Source of the DNA: Nostoc sp. LEGE 06077
Lineage (GTDB): Bacteria > Cyanobacteriota > Cyanobacteriia > Cyanobacteriales > Nostocaceae
Direction of reading: 5' to 3'
DNA: 64,000 nt
Assembly: GCF_015207705.1 (NCBI RefSeq)
Contig: NZ_JADEWI010000001.1
Span: 274,956 to 338,955 of the forward strand
In this document: piece after piece, positions 46,048 to 55,911 of the stretch
How positions within the stretch are numbered: the stretch's first letter is position 1
Layout of the letters: each line of letters opens with the position of its first letter
The notes under the pieces: model-generated
The model's database searches: none
Seen by the model: only the letters and a program-made list of their open reading frames with translations
Told to the model about the DNA's origin: nothing
Program-made: the position numbers and the translations under genes

Positions 46048-46117
46048 GTCTGAAGTCAGAAGTGTGAAGTGTGAAATTTATTACTTCATACTTCATACTT
46101 CACACTTCATACTTCAA
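46048..46117. repeat. Heptamer inverted repeat between eno and argC (possible bidirectional terminator)
   Basis: GAAGTGTGAAGTGTGAAAT on one side and a run of CTTCATA/CTTCACA heptamers on the other can pair into a long imperfect hairpin. The last heptamer supplies the TGA stop of argC on the minus strand. Confidence 0.65.
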
Positions 46118-47172
46118 GGATAAAATCCCAACTTGGGCAACCCCAAGGTTTCATCCCAGCCCATCATCAAGTTCAGACACTGAATAGCTTGACCCGCTTG
46201 CCCTTTAATCAAGTTGTCGATTGCTGACATCACAATTACACGACCTGTGCGCGGGTCAACTTCTACACCGATAAAGCAAAGATTACTACCACTAGCCCAT
46301 TTTGTTTGCGGGTAAACACCACTGCCACAAACTTTTACCCAAGGCGAGTTACGGTAGAAAGCGTTGTAAATTGTAATTAAATCATCTCTAGCCAGTCCGG
46401 GATCGCGGAGTGTGGCGTAGACAGTCGCCAAAATCCCGCGCACCATTGGGATGAGGTGGGGCGTAAATTGTACAGTCACTTCATGTCCCGCTAAGTCGCT
46501 ACAAATCTGCTCAATTTCTGGGGTATGGCGGTGACGAACGACACCATAAGCAGCTAGAGAGTTATCGGCTTCCGCAAGTAACAAGTTGACTTTAGCTTGC
46601 CGCCCACCGCCAGAGGTGCCAGACTTGGCATCGATAATGGCTGTTTCCGGTACAATCAAGCCTTGCTTTAACAGTGGTGATAATGCTAACAAGCTGGCAG
46701 TGGGATAACAACCAGGACAACCAATTAATTGGGCTTCGCTAATGCGATCACGGTATAGTTCCGGTAAGCCATAAACTGCTGTGGCCGCAGCAGTGCGATC
46801 GCTTCTTTCTTGTCCATACCAACTGGTGTAAGTTGCCAGATTACTAAACCGATAATCTGCACTTAAATCCAGTACTTTACAGCCTTTTTCTAATAGTTGC
46901 GGTGCAATTTGGCAAGCCAGACCATTGGGGAGAGATAAAAATACAACTTCGCAGCGGTGAGCCATAATTTCTGGATCTACCGCCTCTATTGGCAAATTAA
47001 CTATATGAGCCAAATGTGGGTACAGATCCCCAAACGATTTTCCCGCACTACTTTCCCCGCCTAAATAAACTAGTTCTACCTCTGGATGTTCCATAAGTAG
47101 GCGAACTAGCTGCACTCCACCATAGCCTGACGCGCCAACAATCCCAACGGGTACGCGCCTAAAATTGCCCAT
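46114..47172 (-). CDS. argC: N-acetyl-gamma-glutamyl-phosphate reductase
   Basis: A 352-residue NADPH enzyme of arginine synthesis that reduces N-acetylglutamyl phosphate to the semialdehyde. It has the nucleotide-binding start [18 protein letters not shown], the [13 protein letters not shown] segment, the catalytic Cys in [19 protein letters not shown], the [12 protein letters not shown] loop and the [10 protein letters not shown] block. Length and start ([16 protein letters not shown]) are normal for cyanobacteria. No other arg gene is adjacent. Confidence 0.97.
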   Translation of the reverse strand: MGNFRRVPVGIVGASGYGGVQLVRLLMEHPEVELVYLGGESSAGKSFGDLYPHLAHIVNLPIEAVDPEIMAHRCEVVFLSLPNGLACQIAPQLLEKGCKVLDLSADYRFSNLATYTSWYGQERSDRTAAATAVYGLPELYRDRISEAQLIGCPGCYPTASLLALSPLLKQGLIVPETAIIDAKSGTSGGGRQAKVNLLLAEADNSLAAYGVVRHRHTPEIEQICSDLAGHEVTVQFTPHLIPMVRGILATVYATLRDPGLARDDLITIYNAFYRNSPWVKVCGSGVYPQTKWASGSNLCFIGVEVDPRTGRVIVMSAIDNLIKGQAGQAIQCLNLMMGWDETLGLPKLGFYP

Positions 47173-47439
47173 GATTCTGAAATCCTTATCTGCTTTTGAT
47201 TAATTTATCAGTGAATGGTCAAGGGTCAATGGTCATTTTTCCTTTGTTATTCTCTACTTCCCCTCTAGCATGACTGTTTGACGCTGATTGCACTTTCGTG
47301 CTAAACCCCAATTTTAACGGTAGGGACTAAATCATATTATCGAAATCATTGCTAGTGTATTCTCCGCCGTATAAAGGAGTTACAATCAAAATATAGAAAT
47401 TGTTAAAAAAAATTTACTATCACTAACTGGAAGTCTTTT

Positions 47440-49218
47440 GTGTCAATGCCTAAACCTACACGGCAGTCTTATGGCACTCCGGCTGAGGGCGAAAACTCGC
47501 AAATGAGTGTAGCTCCTCAAGCGGGAGAAACCATTAATGATACTGCTATATCTCAGCCAAATTTTAAATTTGATTCCATTGATGCTGCTTTGGCAGATCT
47601 TAAAGCAGGTCGCGTCATTGTGGTGGTCGATGACGAAAATCGGGAAAATGAAGGTGATTTGATTTGTGCTGCCCAATTTGCCACCCCTGACATGATTAAT
47701 TTCATGGCGGTGCAAGCCAGAGGACTAATTTGTCTGGCGATGACAGGCGATCGCCTAGACGAGCTAGATTTGCCTTTGATGGTGACTAACATTACGGACA
47801 CTAATCAAACTGCGTTTACTGTTAGCATCGATGCTGGCCCCCATCTAGGTGTCAGTACAGGGATTTCCGCCGAAGACCGCGCCCGGACTATTCAAGTCGC
47901 CCTCAACCCCGCAACTACCCCTTTAGATTTACGTCGTCCTGGGCATATTTTCCCAATTCGCGCCAAAGCAGGCGGTGTCCTCAAACGCGCCGGACATACA
48001 GAAGCCGCCGTGGATTTATCTCGATTGGCCGGACTGTACCCGGCTGGGGTGATTTGTGAAATTCAAAACGCCGATGGTTCAATGGCGCGGCTACCCCAAT
48101 TAATTGAGTACGCCAGAAACCACAATTTAAAAATTATCAGTATTGCGGACTTAATCAGTTATCGTCTGCAACACGATCGCCTTGTGATCCGCGAAAGTAT
48201 TGCCGAGTTACCCACCCAGTTCGGTCATTTTAAAATCTACGCTTACCGCCACACCCTGGACAATTGCGAACACGTTGCCATTGTTAAAGGTGATCCCGCT
48301 ACTTTCAAAGACGAACCAGTGATGGTGCGGATGCACTCAGAATGTTTGACTGGTGATGCTTTGGGGTCTTTGCGTTGTGATTGTCGGATGCAATTGCAAG
48401 CCGCTTTAAACATGATTGAAACTGCGGGTCAAGGTGTCGTTGTTTACCTACGCCAAGAAGGTCGGGGTATTGGCTTAATTAATAAGCTCAAAGCCTACTC
48501 CTTACAAGATATGGGATTAGATACCGTAGAAGCCAACGAGCGTTTAGGTTTTCCCGCCGACCTACGCGACTATGGTATGGGAGCGCAAATGCTGATGGAT
48601 TTAGGTGTCAAAAATATCCGCCTAATTACCAATAATCCCCGAAAAATTGCTGGTGTTAAAGGTTATGGCTTGGAAGTGGTCGATCGCGTCCCCTTATTAA
48701 TTGAGTCCAACGACTACAATTCCTATTACCTCGCAACCAAGGCGAAAAAGTTAGGTCATATGCTATTGCAGACCTATCTAGTCACCATCGCCATTCATTG
48801 GCAAGATGACCCCCAATCAGTCACCAAACGTTATGAACGGTTGGAAAAATTGCGCCATTTCGCCAAAACTAATGATTTATTGTTGCAGGAAGAAGCTCGT
48901 CCATTGGCGATCGCTTTATTCGATGAACCATCTTTAACAGTACACTTAGGTTTCGACCAAGCCAAAGTAGCAAGTTGTGATTGGTACAAGCAAACTGGTC
49001 ATCCTTATTTGCAAGCAGTCTTCCAAGTGCTGGATAATCTAGCCACCTTACCCTACATTCAAAAACTAGAATTTCTGATTTCTTCTGGTTGCGACCCCTT
49101 GACTAATTTGCAAATTCAACTTGATCGCCAGATTTTATCATTAGATACTGCGCCTTCATCTATTACCGATAGTCTAGAAAAGCAGAAAATTTATAGCTTT
49201 ACCAAAGAATCTGAGTAA
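47440..49218 (+). CDS. ribBA: Bifunctional DHBP synthase/GTP cyclohydrolase II
   Basis: A 592-residue fusion for riboflavin synthesis. About 45-250 is RibB ([24 protein letters not shown] [36 protein letters not shown]), which makes dihydroxybutanone phosphate from ribulose 5-phosphate. About 255-455 is RibA ([23 protein letters not shown] with the zinc Cys residues, [26 protein letters not shown]), which opens GTP. A C-terminal extension of about 130 residues is the kind found in cyanobacterial RibBA. GTG 47440 is preferred because GGAAG lies 6 bases before it; ATG 47446 is two codons later. Confidence 0.96.
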   Translation: MSMPKPTRQSYGTPAEGENSQMSVAPQAGETINDTAISQPNFKFDSIDAALADLKAGRVIVVVDDENRENEGDLICAAQFATPDMINFMAVQARGLICLAMTGDRLDELDLPLMVTNITDTNQTAFTVSIDAGPHLGVSTGISAEDRARTIQVALNPATTPLDLRRPGHIFPIRAKAGGVLKRAGHTEAAVDLSRLAGLYPAGVICEIQNADGSMARLPQLIEYARNHNLKIISIADLISYRLQHDRLVIRESIAELPTQFGHFKIYAYRHTLDNCEHVAIVKGDPATFKDEPVMVRMHSECLTGDALGSLRCDCRMQLQAALNMIETAGQGVVVYLRQEGRGIGLINKLKAYSLQDMGLDTVEANERLGFPADLRDYGMGAQMLMDLGVKNIRLITNNPRKIAGVKGYGLEVVDRVPLLIESNDYNSYYLATKAKKLGHMLLQTYLVTIAIHWQDDPQSVTKRYERLEKLRHFAKTNDLLLQEEARPLAIALFDEPSLTVHLGFDQAKVASCDWYKQTGHPYLQAVFQVLDNLATLPYIQKLEFLISSGCDPLTNLQIQLDRQILSLDTAPSSITDSLEKQKIYSFTKESE

Positions 49219-49245
49219 CGCTTTGATTTTCTCCCCCAAAAACTT

Positions 49246-49284
49246 ATATCCCCAACTTTGCCAAGAAAGCGGGGATATTTTTAT
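49246..49284 (+). terminator. Terminator after ribBA
   Basis: The stem ATATCCCC (49246-49253) pairs with GGGGATAT (49271-49278), with an inner CTTT/AAAG pairing, and is followed by TTTTTATTT. Confidence 0.8.
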
Positions 49285-49544
49285 TTAACAAGAATTTATA
49301 TTTGCTAGATAAAATTAAACTTTACTCACATACTTTAATCTTAATATTTATTATCAAATAGCAGCAATAATTATAAATTTCATCATGTATAAATTGTGTT
49401 TTGTAATCAAGCTAGATAAAACATTGACAGAGAATTTACATATTAAATAAAATACTGGCAGACGTAGATTATATCTAAAAAGTTACGTAAATTATTTGCT
49501 GAAATAATAACAGCAAGCAACACAACAGAATTGGGATAAAATTT
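49285..49544. other. AT-rich intergenic region
   Basis: Part of the 326-base gap after ribBA. Strongly AT-rich, with no gene seen; it probably holds the promoter of the next small secreted protein. Confidence 0.4.
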
Positions 49545-49901
49545 ATGCAAGCTAAAATCATTGCTGCTTTAACAATTGTGGCAGCTATTGTCAGCTTAGA
49601 AAGCCCGGTTCGCGCTCAGTCACTATCTGCGCCCACTGTCAATGAGGAAAGCTACAAAATAACTAGTGATTCTCTAGAAGGAATTGGGACAAGAACAGCA
49701 GAAGATGACTTTATGAAATTCTTTGAAGGAGGAAATATCAACCGTCCCTCCAACAACAACCAAACAAATAAATCACCCTCTGAAGAACTGCACTTCAATC
49801 GCTCAATCTTACTACCCAGTACTTCCATTTTTTTACAACCAGCGGCGCAGTCTACAGATGGCAATAATGGGTTAGAGGTGCAATTAGATTTAGGGAGTTA
49901 A
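49545..49901 (+). CDS. Hypothetical secreted protein
   Basis: A 118-residue protein with a clear signal peptide (MQAKIIAALTIVAAIVSLES, cleavage after VRA). The mature part is polar and mostly disordered (GGNINRPSNNNQTNKSPSEE) with no Cys, and ends in LEVQLDLGS. I recognise no family. It is flanked by its own terminator, so it is a single-gene unit. Confidence 0.7.
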   Translation: MQAKIIAALTIVAAIVSLESPVRAQSLSAPTVNEESYKITSDSLEGIGTRTAEDDFMKFFEGGNINRPSNNNQTNKSPSEELHFNRSILLPSTSIFLQPAAQSTDGNNGLEVQLDLGS

Positions 49902-49960
49902 GCAGGCGATCTCTTGCTAGAGAATGCCTCATATATATAGATGAAAATTGCGAGATTTCA

Positions 49961-49999
49961 AAACCCCAGTTTTTCAAAAGACACTGGGGTTTCTTTGTT
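49961..49999 (+). terminator. Terminator after the small secreted protein gene
   Basis: AAACCCCAGT (49961-49970) and ACTGGGGTTT (49983-49992) form a 10-bp stem followed by CTTTGTTTTT. Confidence 0.85.
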
Positions 50000-50100
50000 T
50001 TTACCAAGATTGAGGTATTCACCATAGCTTATGGTAGTTTAAAGTTACATACATATTATTGCAATATGTAAACTTTACCTTATGACTGGAGAGCAAAACC

Positions 50101-50742
50101 TTGGGTATAGAACTACGCAGTTTCGTATTTCTTGACAGCTTGCAACCTCAACACGCAGCCTATATGGGAACAGTAGCTCAAGGTTTCTTGCCATTACCAG
50201 GAGATACATCACTGTGGATTGAAATCTCTCCTGGTATTGAAATCAATAAGATTACAGATGTAGCATTAAAAGCTGCTTCTGTACGTCCTGGAGTTCAGGT
50301 AGTTGAGCGATTATACGGTTTATTAGAAATTCATTCTGGCTCCCAAGGGGAAACACGCACAGCTGGTCAAGCCATTTTAAATATGTTAGGCGTCAGACGA
50401 GAAGAATGTCTCAAACCGCGTGTTGTCTCTAGCCAAATCATCCGCAACATCGATGCTTACCAAACACAACTCATAAATCGCACCCGCCGAGGACAGCTGC
50501 TACTAGCGGGACAAACCTTGTATGTATTAGAAGTTGAACCGGCTGCTTACGCCGCATTAGCCGCCAATGAAGCAGAAAAAGCAGCATCCATAAATATCCT
50601 AGAAGTACAAGCTGTAGGTAGTTTTGGCAGACTGTACTTAGGTGGACAAGAACAGGATATTCTAGCAGGAGCAAGGGGAGCATTAACCGCAATTGAAAAT
50701 GTAGCTGGTCGGACACATCCCAATAGTGGCCGCCAGGAGTAA
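50101..50742 (+). CDS. ccmP: Carboxysome shell protein CcmP (tandem BMC domain)
   Basis: A 213-residue protein with two bacterial-microcompartment domains in one chain (about 1-100 and 105-205). It matches CcmP over its length: [51 protein letters not shown], then [53 protein letters not shown] in pieces, and [10 protein letters not shown]. CcmP forms stacked pseudo-hexamers with a gated pore in beta-carboxysome shells. Translation must begin at TTG 50101: GGAGAG lies 8 bases upstream, and an in-frame TGA lies only a few codons further up. A pentapeptide gene follows 10 bases after its stop. Confidence 0.92.
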   Translation: MGIELRSFVFLDSLQPQHAAYMGTVAQGFLPLPGDTSLWIEISPGIEINKITDVALKAASVRPGVQVVERLYGLLEIHSGSQGETRTAGQAILNMLGVRREECLKPRVVSSQIIRNIDAYQTQLINRTRRGQLLLAGQTLYVLEVEPAAYAALAANEAEKAASINILEVQAVGSFGRLYLGGQEQDILAGARGALTAIENVAGRTHPNSGRQE

Positions 50743-50752
50743 AGGAGAGAAC

Positions 50753-51553
50753 ATGGCAAATCAAGAGCATCTGGTTTTACTGAAAGCAGGTGCAGTTACC
50801 TGGAGTGAATGGAGACAGAAAAATCCTCATATTAAACCAGACCTCAGCGCTGTGAACTTGCAAGGAGAAAACCTCAGAGGTGCAAATTTCCAAAAAGTCA
50901 ACTTGACCAAAGCCGATTTGAGTCAGGCTTTACTTGTGCGTGCTAACCTCAACGGTGCAGACTTAAGCGGCGCGAATCTTTATCAAGCCAAACTAATTGA
51001 AGCCAACTTGAGTGGAGCTAACTTTAGTGTGGCTAACTTAAGAGGTGCAACGCTAACACAAGCAGATTTGAGCCATGCTAATTTTATTGGTGCGGACTTA
51101 AGTGAAGCAAATTTGAAAGAAACTGCGATCGCCCATGCTATTCTCATCGGCACTGACTTGAAAGACGCTAACCTCAAAGGTGCTGATTTAGGTGCAGCCA
51201 AACTCATCCGCGCTAACCTCGCCTACGCCAACTTGATTGAAGCCAACTTAATTACAGCCGACCTCAGCAAAGCCAACCTCTACAAAGCAGATTTAATTGG
51301 AGCTTACCTTTACAAAACAGATTTGTGCAATGCTAATCTCAGTTATGCTTACCTAAGTAGTGCATATATGCCGCAAGCTAACCTCAGTGAAGCTGACTTA
51401 ACAGGTGCAAACTTGAGTTATGCCAACCTTGAAGGCGCAAACTTGGCAGGGGCTAACCTGACTGGCGCTAACTTAACTGGGACTAAACTCCGAGGCGCTA
51501 ACCTCATCGGTGCAAATCTTGAGAATGCAATCATCCCTGACGTATGTCATTAA
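50753..51553 (+). CDS. Pentapeptide-repeat protein
   Basis: A 266-residue protein. A short N-terminal cap (MANQEHLVLLKAGAVTWSEW) precedes about 44 pentapeptides (NLRGA, DLSQA, NLSGA, DLSEA, NLAGA, NLTGT), enough for about 11 coils of right-handed beta helix, and ends NAIIPDVCH. AAAGGAGAGAAC is a strong ribosome site before ATG 50753. It is 10 bases after ccmP and surely in the same transcript, which raises the possibility of a carboxysome-linked role; no experiment is known to me. There is no signal peptide. Confidence 0.92.
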   Translation: MANQEHLVLLKAGAVTWSEWRQKNPHIKPDLSAVNLQGENLRGANFQKVNLTKADLSQALLVRANLNGADLSGANLYQAKLIEANLSGANFSVANLRGATLTQADLSHANFIGADLSEANLKETAIAHAILIGTDLKDANLKGADLGAAKLIRANLAYANLIEANLITADLSKANLYKADLIGAYLYKTDLCNANLSYAYLSSAYMPQANLSEADLTGANLSYANLEGANLAGANLTGANLTGTKLRGANLIGANLENAIIPDVCH

Positions 51554-52030
51554 TATTGGGCGAGGCAAACGAAGTACATAGGTAGGGGCAAACGGCCGTA
51601 CCTTGCGAAAATGCTAAGCGCGAACGCCCCTACAATTATCTGTAGCTCACAAGATGAGGAAACCCCATAATTTATTTTTGAATTAGACAACGCCCAACAA
51701 TTTATAGATTAGTCGCTGTATCCTCACAAGTTCCTCAAATTATCTTTCTATAAATAAGACGGTGAGACCTAAGATCCAATTAATTAACTCCAACTCCTGA
51801 AAGCAAAGCTGATTAAAACTAAGCTCAAAATGTAAGAGTTTGAGTATTGCGTGAAGTCCCGTTTTTTTTCATTGAATGTGTGGCTATAAAACCCGCTAAT
51901 ACCAACCTGGCAAGATGTTCTTAGATATCACTATCTGTTATGGAAACTCTAATATGCTAGATAGATTGTTAAATTCAGCAACATCTTTTTTAGAATCTCA
52001 ATAAGAAGCTTTTGTTTTACCTTTAGTAAT
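51554..52030. other. Intergenic region with a GTAGGGGC inverted repeat
   Basis: GTAGGGGC (51582-51589) and GCCCCTAC (51626-51633) frame a dispersed-repeat-like hairpin that may end the ccmP transcript. The rest is AT-rich and no gene is visible. Confidence 0.5.
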
Positions 52031-52123
52031 GTGAAAATTGCAGATATTCCTTTAGTTGTTGGTAAAAATGCATCTTTGGGAGAAATGATTCAACAATTGC
52101 TGTGTAAAGGAGTAAAGAGTTGA
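52031..52123 (+). pseudogene. Remnant of phosphoenolpyruvate synthase N-terminus
   Basis: Thirty codons read VKIADIPLVVGKNASLGEMI and on to a stop. The phrase IPLVVGKNASLGEMIQQL is the N-terminal nucleotide-binding signature of PpsA (normally PLVGGKNASLGEM). It is followed at once by a stop and then by a universal-stress-protein tail in another frame, so only a relic is left. Confidence 0.65.
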
Positions 52124-52505
52124 ATTTTTAACATTACTGACAAATCCAGCGATCGCTAAAGGTGTAGCCGCAGAATTTACCCAAGAACTAGGCGACCCTA
52201 GCCGCATGATTTGTGAAGTCGCTCGAACTTGGAAGGCTGATGTCATAGTTATCAGTCGGCGTGGTTTGAGTGGAATTAGTGAATTATTTCTTGGTAGTGT
52301 GAGTAATTACGTATTGCATTATGCACCCTGTTCAGTTCTGACAGTCCAAGGTGAAATGACTGTAAATCCAGATACTCCATTAACATCACCACTGGTAGCC
52401 AAAAACCAGTGCAACTTAATTATAAGTATTTATCCGAACTTGATATTACACCTGATGTTCGTATCAGTTTTAGTGCTGAACGCAAAAACCCTAGTTTCTT
52501 CATGA
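52124..52505 (+). pseudogene. Remnant of a universal stress protein (UspA family)
   Basis: The frame reads AAEFTQELGDPSRMICEVAR, then TWKADVIVISRRGLSGISELFLGSVSNYVLHYAPCSVLTV, the C-terminal half of UspA with its G-x2-G-x9-GS(V)S nucleotide-binding motif. The N-terminal half is missing, and the end runs past the family's usual stop into a terminator. The first ATG in frame is at 52206, which cuts into the domain. It is most likely non-functional. Confidence 0.65.
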
Positions 52506-52515
52506 AACTAGGGTT
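52487..52515 (-). terminator. Terminator of the DUF928 cluster
   Basis: A perfect 12-bp stem (AACCCTAGTTTC/GAAACTAGGGTT) with a 5-base loop; on the minus strand it is followed by TTTGCG as part of a run of five T. It lies about 46 bases after the last DUF928 stop. Confidence 0.82.
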
Positions 52516-52561
52516 ATAAATTGAATTTCACTCAGAAAAAGTGAAACTTTTGCGGGAACTA

Positions 52562-53320
52562 TTAAGGTGTAGTAACATCTGAAGTTTGATTAATTGGTTG
52601 CAGCACATTTTGTCCTTGGACTAATGGTGCTTGAGCCACTTCTGTATCTAATTTTACGCCTTCTGTTGTTAGCAAACTCACCCAATCAGCTTTGAGTGTT
52701 GAATCTTGAGGACGAGAATAGCGCAACTGTGCCAAAGTATCGAGGGTATCTTGCCAAATGCCAGCTTCAGCATATAGCTTTAAGCGTTCTTGAGGAGAAG
52801 CATTTACTAACTTACTCATCAATTGTGGATTATCAATGCGTTGGATAGTTCCTTGAACTAATTTATCCAAAGAACGGTCTTGGGTATTGCAAATAATGGA
52901 AAAGTTCCATCTATACTTTTGACCTTTAGCTAAGGTATTGGCTGGTAGGCTAACTCCAACTACGCCAGCATTACCACTAGGTTTATACTTTTGTTTATAG
53001 ACCTCTTGCTCATTCTCATCTTGAAGGACTAACTCTACTTCTGGTGCTTTATTTTCAGGTATATAAAAATATAAGCTAGGGTTAGCTGTAGTTGTTAACC
53101 CAATATTCGATATCGGCACAATAGCAGTCAAATACTGGTTCTTGGCTACACAATTTACCCCGCGTGAACCGCCTGGAACTCTTCGACCAGGGCCTTTTCC
53201 TAAATTTGGTAAATTAATTTTGACTTCTGCTTGTACTGGCACTATGGAACTTAAGATTGTCAATCCTACAATTGCAGAGATTGCTGTAGACAAAAATTTT
53301 CGTGGTAAAAGGTTGTTCAT
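52562..53320 (-). CDS. DUF928 domain exported protein, copy 1
   Basis: A 252-residue exported protein with a signal peptide (LSTAISAIVGLTILSSI, cleavage near VQA). The motif RRVPGGSRGVNCV is followed by the DUF928 body: LTTTANPSLYFYIPE, EVELVLQDENEQEVYKQKYK, KYRWNFSIICNTQDRS, then SPQERLKLYAEAGIWQDTLDTLAQL. The ATG at 53320 fits the signal peptide. It is the last of three tandem paralogues and is closest to the third copy (54308-55120). Two Cys (NCV and IICN) probably form a disulphide. The function of the family is unknown. Confidence 0.87.
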   Translation of the reverse strand: MNNLLPRKFLSTAISAIVGLTILSSIVPVQAEVKINLPNLGKGPGRRVPGGSRGVNCVAKNQYLTAIVPISNIGLTTTANPSLYFYIPENKAPEVELVLQDENEQEVYKQKYKPSGNAGVVGVSLPANTLAKGQKYRWNFSIICNTQDRSLDKLVQGTIQRIDNPQLMSKLVNASPQERLKLYAEAGIWQDTLDTLAQLRYSRPQDSTLKADWVSLLTTEGVKLDTEVAQAPLVQGQNVLQPINQTSDVTTP

Positions 53321-53352
53321 ATTACGCAATTTTCGGTTGGATCTGAAAATTT

Positions 53353-54276
53353 TTACTTGTTTTTGGGTTGTAATACTTCTGGGGAAGGAATTAAAGGCTG
53401 CTGCACGATTTGCCGATTCAAGCTGACACCTTTTGCAGTTAACAATTCTTCCCAATCAGATGCTATTTCGGGATTATAAGGAATTAAGTAGCGCCTTTGT
53501 GCCACAGTAGCAAGAGCATCATGCCAAATACCAGCTGCTGCATACACCATTGCCCGTTCTTGTCTAGTAGCTTGTTGTAATCTTTTTACCAGTTGAGAGT
53601 CTGGTGACACACGTTGCACCAAACCAGCTACAACCTTATTTTGAGACTTGTCTGTAGGATTACATATTACAGATAATTTCCATTTGTATTGTTTATTTAC
53701 TTCTAAAGAATTAACAGGCAGACGTATGCTAATTATGCCAGCTTTATTGTTAGGTTTATATTTCTGTGTGTAAACCTCTTGCTCGGTTTCATTCTGAACA
53801 ACTAGCTCTAATTCTGGTGCAGAAGTTTGGGGAACATAAAAAAACAAGGCGGGATTAGATAAGGTCGTCAATCCTAATTGAGATTCGGGAATTAAAGCTG
53901 TTAAAGGTATTTTCCCTGACAAACATTGATTAGGAACGGCTACAGATGCTCCGTTACTGTTTTGATTTGGCGGAATTGTCTTTTTAATAGGGGGAACAAC
54001 AATATTACCACCATTACCACCAAAACCACGAGTAGGCGGTACTATTGGTGCTGGTTGCGTTTGGAGGATGTCTATATTTATATTTATATTCCCTCCAGAC
54101 GGTGGTTCATACGCCCGTGTTCCCGCTGGGATCAATCTCCGTGGACTACCAAGAACGGGAGGGACAAATATAATTTTTTCTCTGGCTACTGCTGTATTTA
54201 CTGAGAAAAGGCTCGTGAAACCAACAGTAGTGGCTAAGACTGTTATCCCGATTGTTTGTAGTTTTTGGGAGATCAT
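53353..54276 (-). CDS. DUF928 domain exported protein, copy 2
   Basis: A 307-residue paralogue with a signal peptide (TIGITVLATTVGFTSLFSV). Between the RRLIPAGTRAYEPP motif and the conserved body lies an extra Gly/Asn/Pro-rich linker of about 55 residues (INIDILQTQPAPIVPP and GGNGGNIVVPPIKKTI). The body (LTTLSNPALFFYVPQ, YKWKLSVICNPTDKS, ERAMVYAAAGIWHDAL) follows the family. The start is 31 bases downstream of the stop of copy 3, consistent with one operon. Confidence 0.87.
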   Translation of the reverse strand: MISQKLQTIGITVLATTVGFTSLFSVNTAVAREKIIFVPPVLGSPRRLIPAGTRAYEPPSGGNININIDILQTQPAPIVPPTRGFGGNGGNIVVPPIKKTIPPNQNSNGASVAVPNQCLSGKIPLTALIPESQLGLTTLSNPALFFYVPQTSAPELELVVQNETEQEVYTQKYKPNNKAGIISIRLPVNSLEVNKQYKWKLSVICNPTDKSQNKVVAGLVQRVSPDSQLVKRLQQATRQERAMVYAAAGIWHDALATVAQRRYLIPYNPEIASDWEELLTAKGVSLNRQIVQQPLIPSPEVLQPKNK

Positions 54277-54307
54277 CTGCTTGACTTCTGCTATGGGGAA
54301 ATTTTGC

Positions 54308-55120
54308 TTAATTATTTAACAACGGTTGTGGAGCTTCTTTTTCAGAAATTAAAGGTTGTTGTACTAGTTGTTGATCAAACTCTACTCCAGGTGCTGTTAA
54401 CAACGCTTCCCAATCTGCTTTAAGTTTTAAATCATTAGGGCGGGAATATCTCAACCTTGCTAAAGTATCAAGCGCATCATGCCAAATCCCTGCTTCTGCG
54501 TAGAGTAGAACACGCTCTTGAGGGGTCGCTTGTGCTATTTTATTCATCAGTGAGGGATTTTCAAAACGTTGGATCGTACCTTGGACAATCTTGCTTAAAG
54601 AAGGATCTTTGGAATTACAGATGATTGAGAAATTCCATTTATACTTTTGGTTTACAGCTAAAGTGTCCGGTGGTAAATGTATTCCCACTATTCCGGCTTG
54701 AGTATTTGGTTGATACTTCTGCTGGTACACTATTTGCCCATTGCCATCGTCATTTTGAATCACTAACTCTAGACTATTAGCAGCATTTTGGGGAATAAAG
54801 AAATATAAGGTGGGATTCCCAAGTGTGGTTAATCCTAAGTTTGACTGAGGAATTAAGGCTGTGAGATTTTGTTTTTTAGCTACACAGGTTTCCCCGCGTG
54901 TAGCTGCTGGTACTCTTCGATTAGGATTTCCTAAAGATGGTGGTAGGCGTAATCTCACGCGAGTACCAGACTGGACTGTTCTTTTCGGCTTCCCTAGAGT
55001 AGTTGGTAGAGTTTCTGTTTCTGGCTGGGCGATCGCAATGTTAGTAGGAGAGAGGACAGTAAACTCAAAAATAGCTGTGAGGAATATTAGCCAGATTTTT
55101 TGTGGCATCGCGGCGAGCAT
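54308..55120 (-). CDS. DUF928 domain exported protein, copy 3
   Basis: A 270-residue paralogue, first gene of the tandem trio. It has a signal peptide (IWLIFLTAIFEFTVLSPTNIA) and two RR-x-V/P motifs (GKPKRTVQSGTR and NPNRRVPAATRGETCV), as if the short basic segment had been duplicated. The body (LTTLGNPTLYFFIPQ, YKWNFSIICNSKDPS, ERVLLYAEAGIWHDALDTLARL) is nearly the same as copy 1. ATG 55120 is chosen, with GAAG upstream; ATG 55108 is possible. The molybdopterin gene begins 41 bases upstream on the same strand. Confidence 0.87.
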   Translation of the reverse strand: MLAAMPQKIWLIFLTAIFEFTVLSPTNIAIAQPETETLPTTLGKPKRTVQSGTRVRLRLPPSLGNPNRRVPAATRGETCVAKKQNLTALIPQSNLGLTTLGNPTLYFFIPQNAANSLELVIQNDDGNGQIVYQQKYQPNTQAGIVGIHLPPDTLAVNQKYKWNFSIICNSKDPSLSKIVQGTIQRFENPSLMNKIAQATPQERVLLYAEAGIWHDALDTLARLRYSRPNDLKLKADWEALLTAPGVEFDQQLVQQPLISEKEAPQPLLNN

Positions 55121-55160
55121 CAAATATACTTCTACTATTGCGGAATTTTCATAAATTTAA

Positions 55161-55898
55161 CTATATTCCCCCAAACCACTCATAACCTTGGTCAACCCAA
55201 TAACCTTTTTGACTGCGGAGATTACTCGTTAATGTAATGCGAGTTACCCATTTAGATTGTTTATAACCAAGCTTGATGGGGGAGGCTAGACGTAATGGCG
55301 CTCCATTATCTGGTGGTAAAGGTTGACCATTTTTTTGATAAACCAGTAGGGTTTGGGGGTGCATAACGGAGGCGATATCCCAGCTTTCATAGTATGGGAT
55401 ACCAGTATCATCCACATCAGCAGACTGAAAGTAGGCGTAGCGAACTTGAGATTTTGGTTGGACTAAATTCAGTAAATCCTGTAAGCGTACTCCTCCCCAT
55501 TGGACGATCGCCGCCCAACCTTCGACGCATACATGACGGATTACCATTGATGTTAGAGGTAATTTTTGGATGTCTGCCATACTTAATTGCATTGGCTGAT
55601 TGACTTCACCATCAATAGTCAAGCGAAATGTTTCGAGATCAATTTGGGGAGTACTATTACCATTAACCAGCAAGGCCTGTGGTTGAATTGCACTGACAGG
55701 AAATTCTGGGACTGGTGTCTGCGGTTTGAGTAATAATTCTCCTACTTTCAGGTTCAGCGGCTCAGTTAAGCTACCAATTTGCTCTGACAGTAGGTTAGTA
55801 CCACAACTGCTCAGAAGTAACCCCATACTTGACATTCCCGATAGTTCCAACAATCGACGGCGTGTCAATAGATGGCGCGGGTCTGTAAATTTTTCCAT
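55161..55898 (-). CDS. Molybdopterin-dependent sulfite-oxidase-like oxidoreductase (lipoprotein)
   Basis: A 245-residue protein. A twin-arginine-like signal (LLTRRRLLELSGMSSMGLLL) runs into a lipobox SSC, so it is exported folded and lipid-anchored. The catalytic domain (about 75-240) has the molybdenum-binding Cys in IRHVCVEGWAAIVQWGGVRL, then PYYESWDI and NGAPLRLASPIKLGYKQSKWV. It resembles the MsrP/YedY group, which repairs oxidised methionine in the periplasm, but is shorter; the substrate is not proved. A b-type cytochrome gene lies 13 bases upstream and would feed electrons. Confidence 0.9.
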   Translation of the reverse strand: MEKFTDPRHLLTRRRLLELSGMSSMGLLLSSCGTNLLSEQIGSLTEPLNLKVGELLLKPQTPVPEFPVSAIQPQALLVNGNSTPQIDLETFRLTIDGEVNQPMQLSMADIQKLPLTSMVIRHVCVEGWAAIVQWGGVRLQDLLNLVQPKSQVRYAYFQSADVDDTGIPYYESWDIASVMHPQTLLVYQKNGQPLPPDNGAPLRLASPIKLGYKQSKWVTRITLTSNLRSQKGYWVDQGYEWFGGI

Positions 55899-55911
55899 AC
55901 CACCTCTTCTT

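Noticed and set aside
52390..52411. Terminator after the Usp remnant (CACTGGT/ACCAGTG hairpin)
   Set aside because: No T-run follows on either strand; the frame reads through it.
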